From an uncultured Bacilli bacterium (GTDB lineage Bacteria; Bacillota_I; Bacilli_A; RFN20; CAG-631): a stretch of 40,691 nt of DNA. How positions within the stretch are numbered: the stretch's first letter is position 1; the number at the start of each line of letters is the position of its first letter. Below are positions 25,801 to 32,988 of this stretch, one piece after another. Where the stretch lies: NCBI GenBank assembly GCA_947626825.1, contig CANQTM010000003.1, positions 1-40,691 on the forward strand, written 5' to 3'. A model generated the notes under the pieces. That model ran no database searches. It was not told the DNA's origin and worked only from the letters and a program-made list of their open reading frames with translations. The position numbers and the translations under genes are program-made.

Positions 25801-28753
25801 CAGTATATGGTTCAGCACTTGCTGCTCCACCAAAAATATTAACAGCTACTTCTTTTAAATCATTTGTTTTTGGATCTTTCAAATTATCAACAATAGACAT
25901 TGGATCATCCATAACATTTTTAATATCAATATTTAAATCAAATACAGCCTTTAATAAATTTGAAAATGCATCTGATTTAATTATATCTACTTGTTCTTCA
26001 ACAAGATTATCATTTTCATCAAGTATAAAACAAGTTGATAAATCAGAATCATCTGATAATGCTTTCTTTGGAATAGCAATATATTCACCAGCATAATTTT
26101 TTATCATATAAGACAAAGTAGCCTTTAAAATTCCTGAGTCAAATAATTTTTTTAAATTACTCTCATCTTGTTTTTCAGGATCATAAAGTTTTTTAGAAGT
26201 AAATAAATTAAATATGTTATCTTCTGTAAAATCAAATTTAGCAATGTAATCATCAGATTCTTTTTCTGCATCAGTTAGATTTATAGATGGTTCATCGGCA
26301 ATAGTTCCATCATCATTAACTTTGAAAAATGTTAATAATGAATTATAATCAATAATATTTTCATCAGTTAAAATTTCAAAAACTGTTTTCATTGAATCTC
26401 TTTTAATCATATGTTCAATAGTTTGGCCATTAACAGTATCTTTGCTTGCTTCTGTTTCATTTTTAGGAACGATAATAAAATTTTGATAACTCTTTAAAAT
26501 TTTATTTAATGAATAATATAAAACTTCACAATTCATTAATCTATCTGTTGGAATAGCACGAATTATTGCAGGTATTGATTTTCCAGGATATGAAAGATTT
26601 TCAAGATAACTAGCACAGTTTGTAATAGTTTCTAACATGATATAAAGTTCACCATTTTCAAAATCTTCATTTTCTTCATTTGAATTTGGACCATGGTACC
26701 ATTTTTCATTAAATTTATGAGTTGTTTCATCATATTCCATTAATGAATCAGGGACAGTAACATAATTTGCAAAATCACCACTTATATCACTTAAAACGCC
26801 TTTTGATTGAGTGGTATCAACAAATAATTTAATAATAGCATATGATAATAAATCACTTTTAACAACTGTATTAGGAGAAAATTCTCTTAATAAACTAAAA
26901 TCATATTTTTCAATTGATTCAAATGGATGAATGACATTTTGGTCATCTGTAAGTAAATCATTAATTATTTTTAGTGCAGCATTAATTTCTGTTTTCCATT
27001 GTGCTGTTGTAACTACTTCTGGATTAATTAAAGAAGCATATTCTTGTGGAATTAATGTTTCTTTTACAATAGTTAACACATCAGGTAAAATTTCAATAGC
27101 AAAATTTGTTTCTAAAATAGTATTAATAATTGAAGCATATTTATTAGTATCAACAGATGTTAAAGCAGCAACATAATTAGTTATTTGACCATTTTCATCT
27201 TTATATTGTTCTAAAGCAGTATCTTTAAAGATTTCTTTAAATTTAGCATATAAATCTTTAATTGAAACTATAGAATCTCCAATTGTATTGTCATTATTAG
27301 CATCTTTAACTGTCATGTTAGCTAATTTATTTTCAACTTCAGCAATTAGATCATCATAACCTTCTTGATCTTGAACTAAAGACTTAATTCCATAACTAAC
27401 GCCAACATGTCCTAAGAAATTAATTAATTGCAAATTACCCAATTTTTCAATAATTGTACTTACAATTTCTTCATCTAAATTGAAAAAGTCTAAAGTAGCT
27501 AAATCGCCATTTTGGCCAACCTGATCTTTTAAACTATATACATATCCTACAAGTTCTGATATAGTAACAAGTTCTTTTTTCCAATCAATATCGTATTCTT
27601 CTTTAGTTACATTTGAAGGCATATAATCTTTAACAGCATCCAAACTAATACTAATACCAATTAAAGCAGTACCTAAATTATTAATTAAATCTTCATCTGA
27701 TAATATTTTTAATATGTTTTGCAAATGAGAAATTTTTTCATTATCTAATGCTGTCCAAACAACATTTTCAAAATCAAAACCATCTGTTAAATAATAAGCT
27801 TCTTCTGCAACTTCAATAAGTAATCCAAGTTCTTTTCTTAAAGCAAAAGAATAATCTTCTGATTTACCTGAAAGAATTGAATCGATAAATTTATCATCAA
27901 TTGAAGTATTGCCTATTTTCATGTTTGTCATTGTGATTAAAGTTGAATTTTGATAATCACCAATCATATCAAGAGCCATACTAACAATTTCATTATTGTC
28001 TGTATATTCAAGAATAAAATCATAAATTGAAGAATATTTAGTTCCACCTTCTGTTGATGCAGTAACATTGTCATTTTCAACTTTTGGTAAAACTTTTATC
28101 AAACCATTGACCATACATAAAATTAAGAAACTACATAAAAATCCTCTTAAAAAGCCACTTGCTAAGCCAAGAGGTGTAAATAATTTGTTTTGTTTGATGG
28201 CTTTTTGTTGATATCTTATTTCTTTATCTATCTTAACACTAGCCATGTGATGCTTTTCAAAATATTTTGCTTGTTTCTTTTCAAGTTTTTTAAGATGTCT
28301 TTTAGAAACTCGACAATATTTTTTAAAGAAACAATTGTATACAATGATTTTGGCAAAGAAATATATAATTGCCCAAATTATTAACCAAACTATTTTTAAA
28401 ACGCATTGAGCAATCGCAACAATAGTTGCAGAAACATTTGGATCACTTAAAGCTGAAGCATCAAAACCAGCAGCATTTGCAATAGTTGCTTTAAGATAAT
28501 CCATCAAACATAAAATTGATGCACCATCATTTTCGACTGAAGGTAAAATATCTTTTAAAGCATCATATAATGCATTGTTATACCAAATTAGTCGACCTTG
28601 GATTAATGGAGCTGTTATCCAAAATATAATCCAGAAAATTAATGTTGCAAAAAAATTGAACATATTTTTACGAAAGCCTTCCCATAAACCAATTAACAAA
28701 GAGGCAATCATTATAACGCCAATAACGATTAACATAATTATTTGAATACTCAT
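22859..28753 (-). CDS. giant CvpA-domain protein with extracellular repeats
   Basis: 1964 residues, the largest gene here. Residues 1-222 look like a CvpA-type (colicin V production) membrane domain with helices at about 3-23, 31-51, 109-140 and 194-221. The loop after helix 1 (GLWEGFRKN) is typical of CvpA, and a very basic loop lies at 143-190. The positive-inside rule puts both basic loops in the cytoplasm and the C-terminal 1740 residues outside. That tail carries about 15 degenerate units. Each has a helix of type S-x-I-L-x-A-T-I-T-x-x-L, then a strand ending V-I-P-x-x-A-Y-D, then E-x-x-x-L-I-x-G-L. They lie roughly every 80-130 residues from about 640 to 1930. The last units are the most regular. 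No C-terminal anchor or LPXTG motif is seen. The SD is GAGAGGAG. No function is assigned; it is likely a surface structural or binding protein. Confidence 0.8.
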   Translation of the reverse strand: MSIQIIMLIVIGVIMIASLLIGLWEGFRKNMFNFFATLIFWIIFWITAPLIQGRLIWYNNALYDALKDILPSVENDGASILCLMDYLKATIANAAGFDASALSDPNVSATIVAIAQCVLKIVWLIIWAIIYFFAKIIVYNCFFKKYCRVSKRHLKKLEKKQAKYFEKHHMASVKIDKEIRYQQKAIKQNKLFTPLGLASGFLRGFLCSFLILCMVNGLIKVLPKVENDNVTASTEGGTKYSSIYDFILEYTDNNEIVSMALDMIGDYQNSTLITMTNMKIGNTSIDDKFIDSILSGKSEDYSFALRKELGLLIEVAEEAYYLTDGFDFENVVWTALDNEKISHLQNILKILSDEDLINNLGTALIGISISLDAVKDYMPSNVTKEEYDIDWKKELVTISELVGYVYSLKDQVGQNGDLATLDFFNLDEEIVSTIIEKLGNLQLINFLGHVGVSYGIKSLVQDQEGYDDLIAEVENKLANMTVKDANNDNTIGDSIVSIKDLYAKFKEIFKDTALEQYKDENGQITNYVAALTSVDTNKYASIINTILETNFAIEILPDVLTIVKETLIPQEYASLINPEVVTTAQWKTEINAALKIINDLLTDDQNVIHPFESIEKYDFSLLREFSPNTVVKSDLLSYAIIKLFVDTTQSKGVLSDISGDFANYVTVPDSLMEYDETTHKFNEKWYHGPNSNEENEDFENGELYIMLETITNCASYLENLSYPGKSIPAIIRAIPTDRLMNCEVLYYSLNKILKSYQNFIIVPKNETEASKDTVNGQTIEHMIKRDSMKTVFEILTDENIIDYNSLLTFFKVNDDGTIADEPSINLTDAEKESDDYIAKFDFTEDNIFNLFTSKKLYDPEKQDESNLKKLFDSGILKATLSYMIKNYAGEYIAIPKKALSDDSDLSTCFILDENDNLVEEQVDIIKSDAFSNLLKAVFDLNIDIKNVMDDPMSIVDNLKDPKTNDLKEVAVNIFGGAASAEPYTDSSYSSILHATLSKYVVEFSNESSDGLSIVVPNGIYDTDEDRLINGKEVVNLLRSITIIGTDAFTNSNVDQDTLINDILDKITENNKALDSIIIRATLTKYINDQKDSGIYVPDAALDSKYNDVEVVNSVEINNLVTALKALKDASNQASYSDLMNVDNFKVSMLEDAENNNNALSNSMIIRHILTTQLENNGYDVPTEVKESKETFMKKDEAHKLIVALGALLDENASLSNIDSSINNITFAHLNSSKNKLLDSVVIRAIITKEMIKQEQNDVITIPYNAYDNNYKSTQILSISELDNLLDAIEIIVNPNLPITNIEINENVSISALSEKEDNITNSYIINAVITSKLVDQPDVVVPSDVIEYGADEKEFINKEQLKYLIEGLNEILPNDATITNINVDSITLSKLDAAKVSLGRSYILNATITHQLTDIKEIVIPYEAYDSSKHELMLTTGEDSGEMDNLISGLVILLGDDGNTSISNISDKIQTISIENLSNSKERISKSYILNATVTKQLKDQSDVIVVPSDALKYSRDEKEILDNEQLEYLIVGLNELLPNDATITNINVDNISLSKLEAAKVSLGRSYILNATITKQLKEIKEIIIPKEAYDSSKIEKETMLTAGEDNGEMDHLISGLVILLGNDENTSISKISDKIQTINTTNLSNSKEKISKSYILNATVTQQLKDIEDDAVIIPNKAYDQTILTPNQVLDVEEMNHLILGLSTIFPDTEISNINFNDLSIDKLAGKDDKQSPVVDSLILRTTISKVILDIEIIRVPSDVKDDKITDYNVIDGKELDSLFKALASMEGIGNVGSIDANQIKVDSNNKDISKSKIMRATITANLSFESSGVSESMQIHAYALETDAESTTDLDGKTILILNDTELNSLISSLGTISSGNIANVDLNLQKLIECYNDGTLANLLESNVIRIAISEMLSEMPGIGDGSSVQGYELENATGQLIDINKVYSKEHIERYIELASRSI
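23733..24733 (-). repeat. two tandem copies of a ~498-bp block inside the giant gene
   Basis: Copy one covers 24733-24236 (from residue 1341) and copy two 24235-about 23733 (from residue 1507). Both begin VPSD and contain, in order, LPNDATITNINVD, AAKVSLGRSYILNATIT, EAYDSS and ISGLVILLG. Each holds two repeat units. By eye they are roughly three-quarters identical as protein, and long DNA runs are also shared. Confidence 0.85.
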
Positions 28754-28792
28754 AAACTGTACTCCTCTCTCATAAACCTTTTTTCCTTACTT

Positions 28793-28798
28793 ATTATA
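28793..28798 (-). promoter_or_regulatory. -10 box for the giant gene
   Basis: TATAAT at 28798-28793, about 40 bases upstream of the ATG. The -35 region (T-rich) does not match well. Confidence 0.45.
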
Positions 28799-28818
28799 CA
28801 CATTTTATTATAAAAATA

Positions 28819-28845
28819 AAACTATAAAAAAATATAGTTTTTTTA
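28819..28845. terminator. A/T hairpin between csp and the giant gene
   Basis: AAACTATA / TATAGTTT (28819-28826 and 28833-28840) with T runs on both strands. It may back up the csp terminator and isolate the giant gene's promoter. Confidence 0.4.
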
Positions 28846-28870
28846 TATTTTACTAATTTGTTTAAAGGCC

Positions 28871-28896
28871 AAAAAAAAACGCAAATTTGCGTTTTT
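28871..28896 (-). terminator. intrinsic terminator after the cold-shock gene
   Basis: Perfect palindrome AAAAACGC-AAATTT-GCGTTTTT (28875-28896) followed by further T's on the minus strand. Confidence 0.9.
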
Positions 28897-28908
28897 CTTT
28901 AACAAGCA

Positions 28909-29112
28909 CTATTTATTAATTATTCTAACGTTTGAAGCGCGTTTACCTTTTTCAGTTTCTTCCAAATCAAATTCAACATCAGCGCCAATGTCAACAGTCT
29001 TGAAGCCATCAATGACTAAACTTGAATAATGAAAGAAAACATCGCCTTCAGTATCGCAAGAAATGAAACCATAACCTTTTTGCTTATTAAAGTTCTTTAC
29101 TTTTCCTTCCAT
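28909..29112 (-). CDS. csp: cold-shock protein (CspA family)
   Basis: 67-residue single OB-fold RNA chaperone that melts mRNA structure. RNP1 KGYGFI is at 12-17 and RNP2 VFFHYS at 25-30, with the surface aromatics in place. Length and the start MEGKVKNFN are standard for the family. The SD GGAAGGATG is 8 bases before the ATG. It is monocistronic, with a 5' leader of about 47 bases that contains a small ACAATA/TATTGT hairpin (about 29129-29141). Long structured leaders are usual for cold-regulated csp genes, but this one is short. Confidence 0.96.
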   Translation of the reverse strand: MEGKVKNFNKQKGYGFISCDTEGDVFFHYSSLVIDGFKTVDIGADVEFDLEETEKGKRASNVRIINK

Positions 29113-29165
29113 ACACTACATCCTTCCATACAATATTATTGTGAACAACTTTTTTGAATAAAGAT

Positions 29166-29194
29166 ATATTACCATTATTTTTTTTTGATTACAA
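29166..29194 (-). promoter_or_regulatory. cold-shock gene promoter
   Basis: TTGTAA (29194-29189), a 17-base spacer, TAATAT (29171-29166). Confidence 0.65.
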
Positions 29195-29241
29195 GTTAAA
29201 AAATAATTTTTTTGCATTTTATGTGGCTATTTTGCAATTTT

Positions 29242-29250
29242 TGCTATAAA
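29242..29250 (+). promoter_or_regulatory. extended -10 promoter giving a near-leaderless mRNA
   Basis: TG-C-TATAAA at 29242-29250. Transcription should start near 29257-29259, only 2-4 bases before the ATG at 29261. No SD-like purine run exists upstream. Confidence 0.55.
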
Positions 29251-29260
29251 ATATACTCAT

Positions 29261-30151
29261 ATGAAGTACAAAAATGGAAAAAAATTTGATATTAAGGCAA
29301 TAACTTTAGGTGGTGTCTTTGCTGCCATATATTTTATATTAACCATCTTATCTGTATATTTTTTGCCAATATTGTCCATTATTGGTTTGTTAGTAATGCC
29401 AATTTTTGCAGCATATTATTCTAGTGTTTTCAATTTTAAATATGTAATTGTTTTTAATTTAGCCACTTTATTATTATGTTTTCTTGGAGGAATTGGTGAT
29501 CCTTTTTTTGCTTTGTTATATATATTACCAACTTTAATTGTTGGTGATGCATTAGGTATTTTAAATAAAACTAAAATTAAATTTTTCACCACATTATTTT
29601 TACAAAGTGTGGTTTATAGTATAACTAATTATCTTGCTTTATATTTTGGTGAAATATTTTATGAAACAAAAATAATCGGATTTTTAATTAGTGACCCCAT
29701 TATATATGAAAATTTTGCTTTGTCTATTTTATTTATTTTAAGTGGAGCTGAAGCAATATTTTCTTCTATTTTTACAATGGAAAACTTAAAGGTTTTAAAA
29801 ATAACTAAAGATAAAGAAAAACAAATGCCATTATATGGCTATATTGCATGTATTATATTTTATTTTTTAATGATTTTATTTTATTTTTGTAAATTAAATA
29901 ATTTATTTTTCTTGATGATAATATTTATAATCATTTTAGCAATTCCACCATTTATTGAAATTAATAAAAAAATTAAACATCCAACTATCATTTGGACAAC
30001 TTATATTATAATTTTTACTTTATTAAATTTTTTACTTTGTTATTTAACTTTATATTATTTGATTGCTATTTTAATGGCATTACCACTAATAATCTATTGT
30101 ATTGTAAAAATAATTTTTTATATTTATAATATAAGAAGGAAGGGGGAATAG
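29261..30151 (+). CDS. polytopic membrane protein, ECF S-component/DUF2232-like
   Basis: 296 residues with about nine or ten hydrophobic helices and a basic N-terminus. The first 110 residues (LGGVFAAIYFILTI, LVMPIFAAYY, LGGIGDPFFALLYILPTLIVGDALG) recall vitamin-transporter S components and YybS/DUF2232-type proteins. I cannot fix a family or ligand. The ATG has no SD and appears to begin a leaderless transcript; no later in-frame start would keep helix 1. It heads a four-gene same-strand run with tiny gaps to 31665, all encoding membrane-associated proteins. No ECF ATPase genes are nearby. Confidence 0.68.
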   Translation: MKYKNGKKFDIKAITLGGVFAAIYFILTILSVYFLPILSIIGLLVMPIFAAYYSSVFNFKYVIVFNLATLLLCFLGGIGDPFFALLYILPTLIVGDALGILNKTKIKFFTTLFLQSVVYSITNYLALYFGEIFYETKIIGFLISDPIIYENFALSILFILSGAEAIFSSIFTMENLKVLKITKDKEKQMPLYGYIACIIFYFLMILFYFCKLNNLFFLMIIFIIILAIPPFIEINKKIKHPTIIWTTYIIIFTLLNFLLCYLTLYYLIAILMALPLIIYCIVKIIFYIYNIRRKGE

Positions 30152-30155
30152 AGTT

Positions 30156-30383
30156 ATGGAGAAGGCATTAAAATTTTTCTTAAAAGCATTTAAGGCTATC
30201 ATTTTTAGCCCTTTTTATATTATCTATTTTGCATTATACCTTGTTATTAATATAGTAAATTATTTAATTGGAGAAGTACGAGTTATTATTTCTGGCTTTC
30301 GTTTTGGCAGTGATAATGAAAATAAATATCGCCGCAAAATTAAAAGAATTGTACAATCAGTACAAAATGGTGGTGATAGATAA
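30156..30383 (+). CDS. small membrane protein with basic tail
   Basis: 75 residues: an amphipathic or hydrophobic N-terminal half (about 8-45, one or two helices) and a strongly basic tail (KYRRKIKRIV near 57-66). A purine-rich GGAAGGGGG SD precedes it. It begins 4 bases after the previous gene, and its TAA overlaps the next ATG (TAATG). Family unknown. The tight coupling suggests stoichiometric production with its neighbours. Confidence 0.65.
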   Translation: MEKALKFFLKAFKAIIFSPFYIIYFALYLVINIVNYLIGEVRVIISGFRFGSDNENKYRRKIKRIVQSVQNGGDR

Positions 30384-31153
30384 TGTTATTTTTACTTTTT
30401 AGACTTGATGAAAGAAGTCGTAAAGTTGTTTTAGTTTTATATGCTCTTTTTATACTTGTTTTATTAATCTTTGGTGGCATTTATGTAGTCATTGAAAAAT
30501 TCATGAAAAAACAAGCCTTGAAAATGGATACATATATGTATGATTTGATTAAGTTTAAACTTGTAAGAAACAAAAATCATTTTAAAAGCGCTGTTTTCTA
30601 TCATGAACAAAGAATCTTATTTAATACATCTAAGTGGTTTTTTAGAATTTTAATTCTTTTTACTGGTATTGCTTGTATTTTAACAGCTTTAGTATTTGAT
30701 AAAAACTTTTCAAGATTTTTTAGTGAATTCTTTAAATTAATTCCTAATTTTCATTGGACAACAATTAAAGAAACTAATGAATCATTATCTCATCTAGAAA
30801 ATTATCAACCAATAATTGGACCTGGATGGTTACCTGTTTCAGTTATTCCAAATGTTTCTTTAAATCCAAATTTAAATTTTGATGAACCAATTTTATATTG
30901 TTCAACAGTTTATTATATTGTTGCTATTGCTTGTTTTGTTGGATTAACAAGATCAACCATTGCTTTTATTGCTAGAGTTCATCGAGCTTTTAAAATGTCA
31001 AATGATGTTTTCCAAAAAGATTTAAGTACATTATCACCTGATGATCTTTCTGAATTTTCTAATATGATTAATTCACCATTACCTAATATAAATAATAATG
31101 CAGGAAATAACAATAATAATGATAATAGCAATCAAGATAATAAGGATAATTAA
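30383..31153 (+). CDS. membrane protein with Asn-rich C-terminus
   Basis: 256 residues, family unknown. Three hydrophobic helices lie near 17-38, 87-108 and 176-196. A basic loop lies between the first two. A segment of about 65 residues with Trp, Pro and Asn between helices 2 and 3 is probably extracellular. The last 30 residues are almost only Asn, Asp, Ser and Gln, a low-complexity tail of the disordered type. The start overlaps the previous stop by one base. It is the third gene of the leaderless operon. Confidence 0.65.
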   Translation: MLFLLFRLDERSRKVVLVLYALFILVLLIFGGIYVVIEKFMKKQALKMDTYMYDLIKFKLVRNKNHFKSAVFYHEQRILFNTSKWFFRILILFTGIACILTALVFDKNFSRFFSEFFKLIPNFHWTTIKETNESLSHLENYQPIIGPGWLPVSVIPNVSLNPNLNFDEPILYCSTVYYIVAIACFVGLTRSTIAFIARVHRAFKMSNDVFQKDLSTLSPDDLSEFSNMINSPLPNINNNAGNNNNNDNSNQDNKDN

Positions 31154-31158
31154 ATAAA

Positions 31159-31665
31159 ATGCTTAATCCTTTTTATATTATAATCATTTTAGTAATTTTA
31201 TTTACATTTTTTCATTTACTTTATAAATTTGTTTTATATCCATTTTTTATTAAAAAAAGAATAAAAAGCAATATAATTAAGGAAGCTGTAGCTAATAACA
31301 CTACAGCTATTATTATTAATCAACATATTGATAATTGTGATTTTCAAATAAAAATAAATGACAAAATATTTTTAATAAAAATAATTTATAATAAAAAAAA
31401 TTGTGATTTACAAATTAACAATTTTGAAACTTTTTTTATGTACCAAAAAACTTTTTCTAATGCATTAAAAGCAAAACAAATCTTTGGTTTAAAAACATTT
31501 ATGAAAAGTACAAAGCAAAATAGAATTTTAGTTCTTGCTAAAAAGGCTAAAACAATTAAAAAAGTTATTAATGAATGTGAAATGATCATGGTTGATGAAA
31601 ATACAAATGTTTATAATACACACATATTAAATCAAGATTATTCATATTTTTTCAAATCAAAATAA
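31159..31665 (+). CDS. single-pass membrane protein, possibly a degenerate NERD-like domain
   Basis: 168 residues: one N-terminal helix (about 4-30), basic residues, then a soluble alpha/beta domain. The run AIIINQHI, DFQIKINDKIFLIKI, then a helical stretch and RILVLAKKAKTIKKV recalls nuclease-related (NERD) domains, but the catalytic residues are not clearly present. I therefore list this only as a possibility. It starts 5 bases after the previous stop. It is the last gene of the four-gene run. Confidence 0.58.
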   Translation: MLNPFYIIIILVILFTFFHLLYKFVLYPFFIKKRIKSNIIKEAVANNTTAIIINQHIDNCDFQIKINDKIFLIKIIYNKKNCDLQINNFETFFMYQKTFSNALKAKQIFGLKTFMKSTKQNRILVLAKKAKTIKKVINECEMIMVDENTNVYNTHILNQDYSYFFKSK

Positions 31666-31692
31666 AATTAAATATAAAAATTGTATTAATAA

Positions 31693-31717
31693 ATGATTAT
31701 TAGCAAAAAATAATCAT
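31693..31717 (+). repeat. 9-bp inverted repeat upstream of the VTT gene
   Basis: ATGATTATT / AATAATCAT with a 7-base loop, immediately before the SD at 31720. No T run follows, so it is an operator or leader hairpin rather than a terminator. Confidence 0.45.
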
Positions 31718-31733
31718 GAAAGGAGTTGTGAAA

Positions 31734-32489
31734 ATGAAAAAAAGCAAAAAAAAGATTATTACAAAGATTGTTATTTCTTTATTATGCATAATTATTTTCT
31801 TATTTTTAGCATATTTATTATTTAAAAAATTAGGTTTAATTGGTTTAACTAAAGAACAATTACAAGAAAAAATAGCTAGTTATGGTGCTTGGGGTCCAAT
31901 TGCATTTATCATTTTATCATTTTTGCAAGTTACATTTATTCCTCTTCCAAGTGCTATAACGATTATTGCAGGAAATTATTTATTTGGTTTTTTCTTGTCT
32001 TTTCTATATTCATTTATTGGCATTATGTTAGGCGCAATTTTAGCTTTTTTCCTTGGAAGAAAAATAGGAAGGCCTTTTATAAATTGGATTTTTGGAGACC
32101 AAGAAACTGTAGATTATTATTTAAAAAAATTACATGGTAAAGAAACAATTATTTTGTTTTTTATGTTTTTATTACCTTTGTTCCCAGATGATGCTTTATG
32201 TGCAATTGCTGGTATATTGCCTATTAGATTTTTTATTTTTTTTATGATGCAATTTATTACTAGGATCATTTCAATTTTAGCAACATTAATTTTTATGTCA
32301 GGAGAAATAATACCATATCATGGTTATGGCATAATAATTTTAATTATTATTGGTATTTTAGCAATAATTGCATTTATTGTTGCTTATAAAAATGCTGAAA
32401 GAATCAATGATGCTTTAATTACATTTACAAATAAAATATATATGCGTTCATGTCGTAAAAAAGAAAAAAAAGCTAATTATAAAAATTAA
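31734..32489 (+). CDS. TVP38/TMEM64-type (VTT/DedA-like) membrane protein
   Basis: 251 residues with six or seven helices. The hallmark region is AWGPIAFIILSFLQVTFIPLPSA, then GNYLFG and LGAILAFFLGRKIGRP, then LPLFPDD and AGILPIRF: the VTT domain of DedA/TVP38 proteins, whose members include lipid scramblases and flippases acting on undecaprenyl phosphate or phospholipids. I start at the ATG at 31734 with the AAGGAG SD at 31720-31725. An in-frame ATG at 31716 precedes the SD. Its last 17 bases overlap the convergent Nudix gene, and the two share a terminator hairpin there. Confidence 0.85.
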   Translation: MKKSKKKIITKIVISLLCIIIFLFLAYLLFKKLGLIGLTKEQLQEKIASYGAWGPIAFIILSFLQVTFIPLPSAITIIAGNYLFGFFLSFLYSFIGIMLGAILAFFLGRKIGRPFINWIFGDQETVDYYLKKLHGKETIILFFMFLLPLFPDDALCAIAGILPIRFFIFFMMQFITRIISILATLIFMSGEIIPYHGYGIIILIIIGILAIIAFIVAYKNAERINDALITFTNKIYMRSCRKKEKKANYKN

Positions 32490-32514
32490 TTTTTAAATAA
32501 TTATTAGCTTTTTG
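32471..32514. terminator. bidirectional terminator inside two overlapping gene ends
   Basis: AGCTAAT / ATTAGCT (32471-32477 and 32503-32509) enclose a further A/T palindrome. T's follow on the plus strand (32509-32513), and a long T run follows on the minus strand. Both stop codons lie within the stem-loop. Confidence 0.7.
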
Positions 32515-32889
32515 TAAAATGATTTTATCTTCCTTATATGTTAATATTGAAAAAGCATCTTCATAAGTTAAAAACAAAATTTCACTAACTTCTTTTTCTT
32601 GATTTTTTATTTGTCCATCTTTAACAACTGCCACAAAGAAAACGACCTCTTTTAATACATCTATTGTTGGATTATAATAACTTGTTTCTCTAAAATTGCT
32701 ATCAATGATAACATCTAAATTTGTTTCTTCTTTAATTTCTCTATATGCTGTTTCAATTTCACTTTCTCTTGATTCAACATGTCCTTTTGGTAAAGAATAA
32801 TGACCCAATTGCATTTTTTCAATCAAAAAATAAATTTGATTATTCATTATTTTATAAACAACTGCACCACAACTTTTTTCTTTTTTCAT
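32473..32889 (-). CDS. Nudix hydrolase (Ap4A hydrolase-like)
   Basis: 138 residues. The Nudix box is complete from GHVESRE to REIKEETNL, with one change: Asn replaces the last Gly. The N-terminal KSCGAVVY and SLPKGH are typical of asymmetric diadenosine tetraphosphate hydrolases, which clean up Ap4A or related nucleotides. The ATG has no SD. A TATAAT at 32906-32901 would start transcription about 5 bases before it, so it may be near-leaderless. Otherwise it could be read from pnp read-through. The 3' end overlaps the VTT gene by 17 bases. Confidence 0.87.
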   Translation of the reverse strand: MKKEKSCGAVVYKIMNNQIYFLIEKMQLGHYSLPKGHVESRESEIETAYREIKEETNLDVIIDSNFRETSYYNPTIDVLKEVVFFVAVVKDGQIKNQEKEVSEILFLTYEDAFSILTYKEDKIILQKANNYLKINFYN

Positions 32890-32900
32890 ACATTTTTTCT

Positions 32901-32906
32901 ATTATA
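32901..32906 (-). promoter_or_regulatory. -10 box of the Nudix gene
   Basis: TATAAT 11 bases upstream of the ATG. No clear -35. It sits on the edge of the pnp-Nudix hairpin. Confidence 0.4.
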
Positions 32907-32910
32907 TAGA

Positions 32911-32981
32911 AAATAGCATAAAAGATTTTAAAAGTTCTTATGCCATATAATGTATTAACTTCTTTTCTTTTTATGCTATTT
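32911..32981 (-). other. long hairpin between pnp and the Nudix gene
   Basis: 13-bp perfect outer stem AAATAGCATAAAA / TTTTATGCTATTT with a 45-base interior containing AAGTT/AACTT. On the minus strand no T run follows, so it is more likely a 3' mRNA-stability or processing element than a terminator. T's follow on the plus strand. Confidence 0.55.
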
Positions 32982-32988
32982 TTTATTA

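Noticed and set aside
30156-31665. ECF transporter or toxin-antitoxin assignment for the small membrane genes
   Set aside because: No ECF ATPase or T component is nearby, and no toxin or antitoxin motif is visible, so I leave them as unknown.
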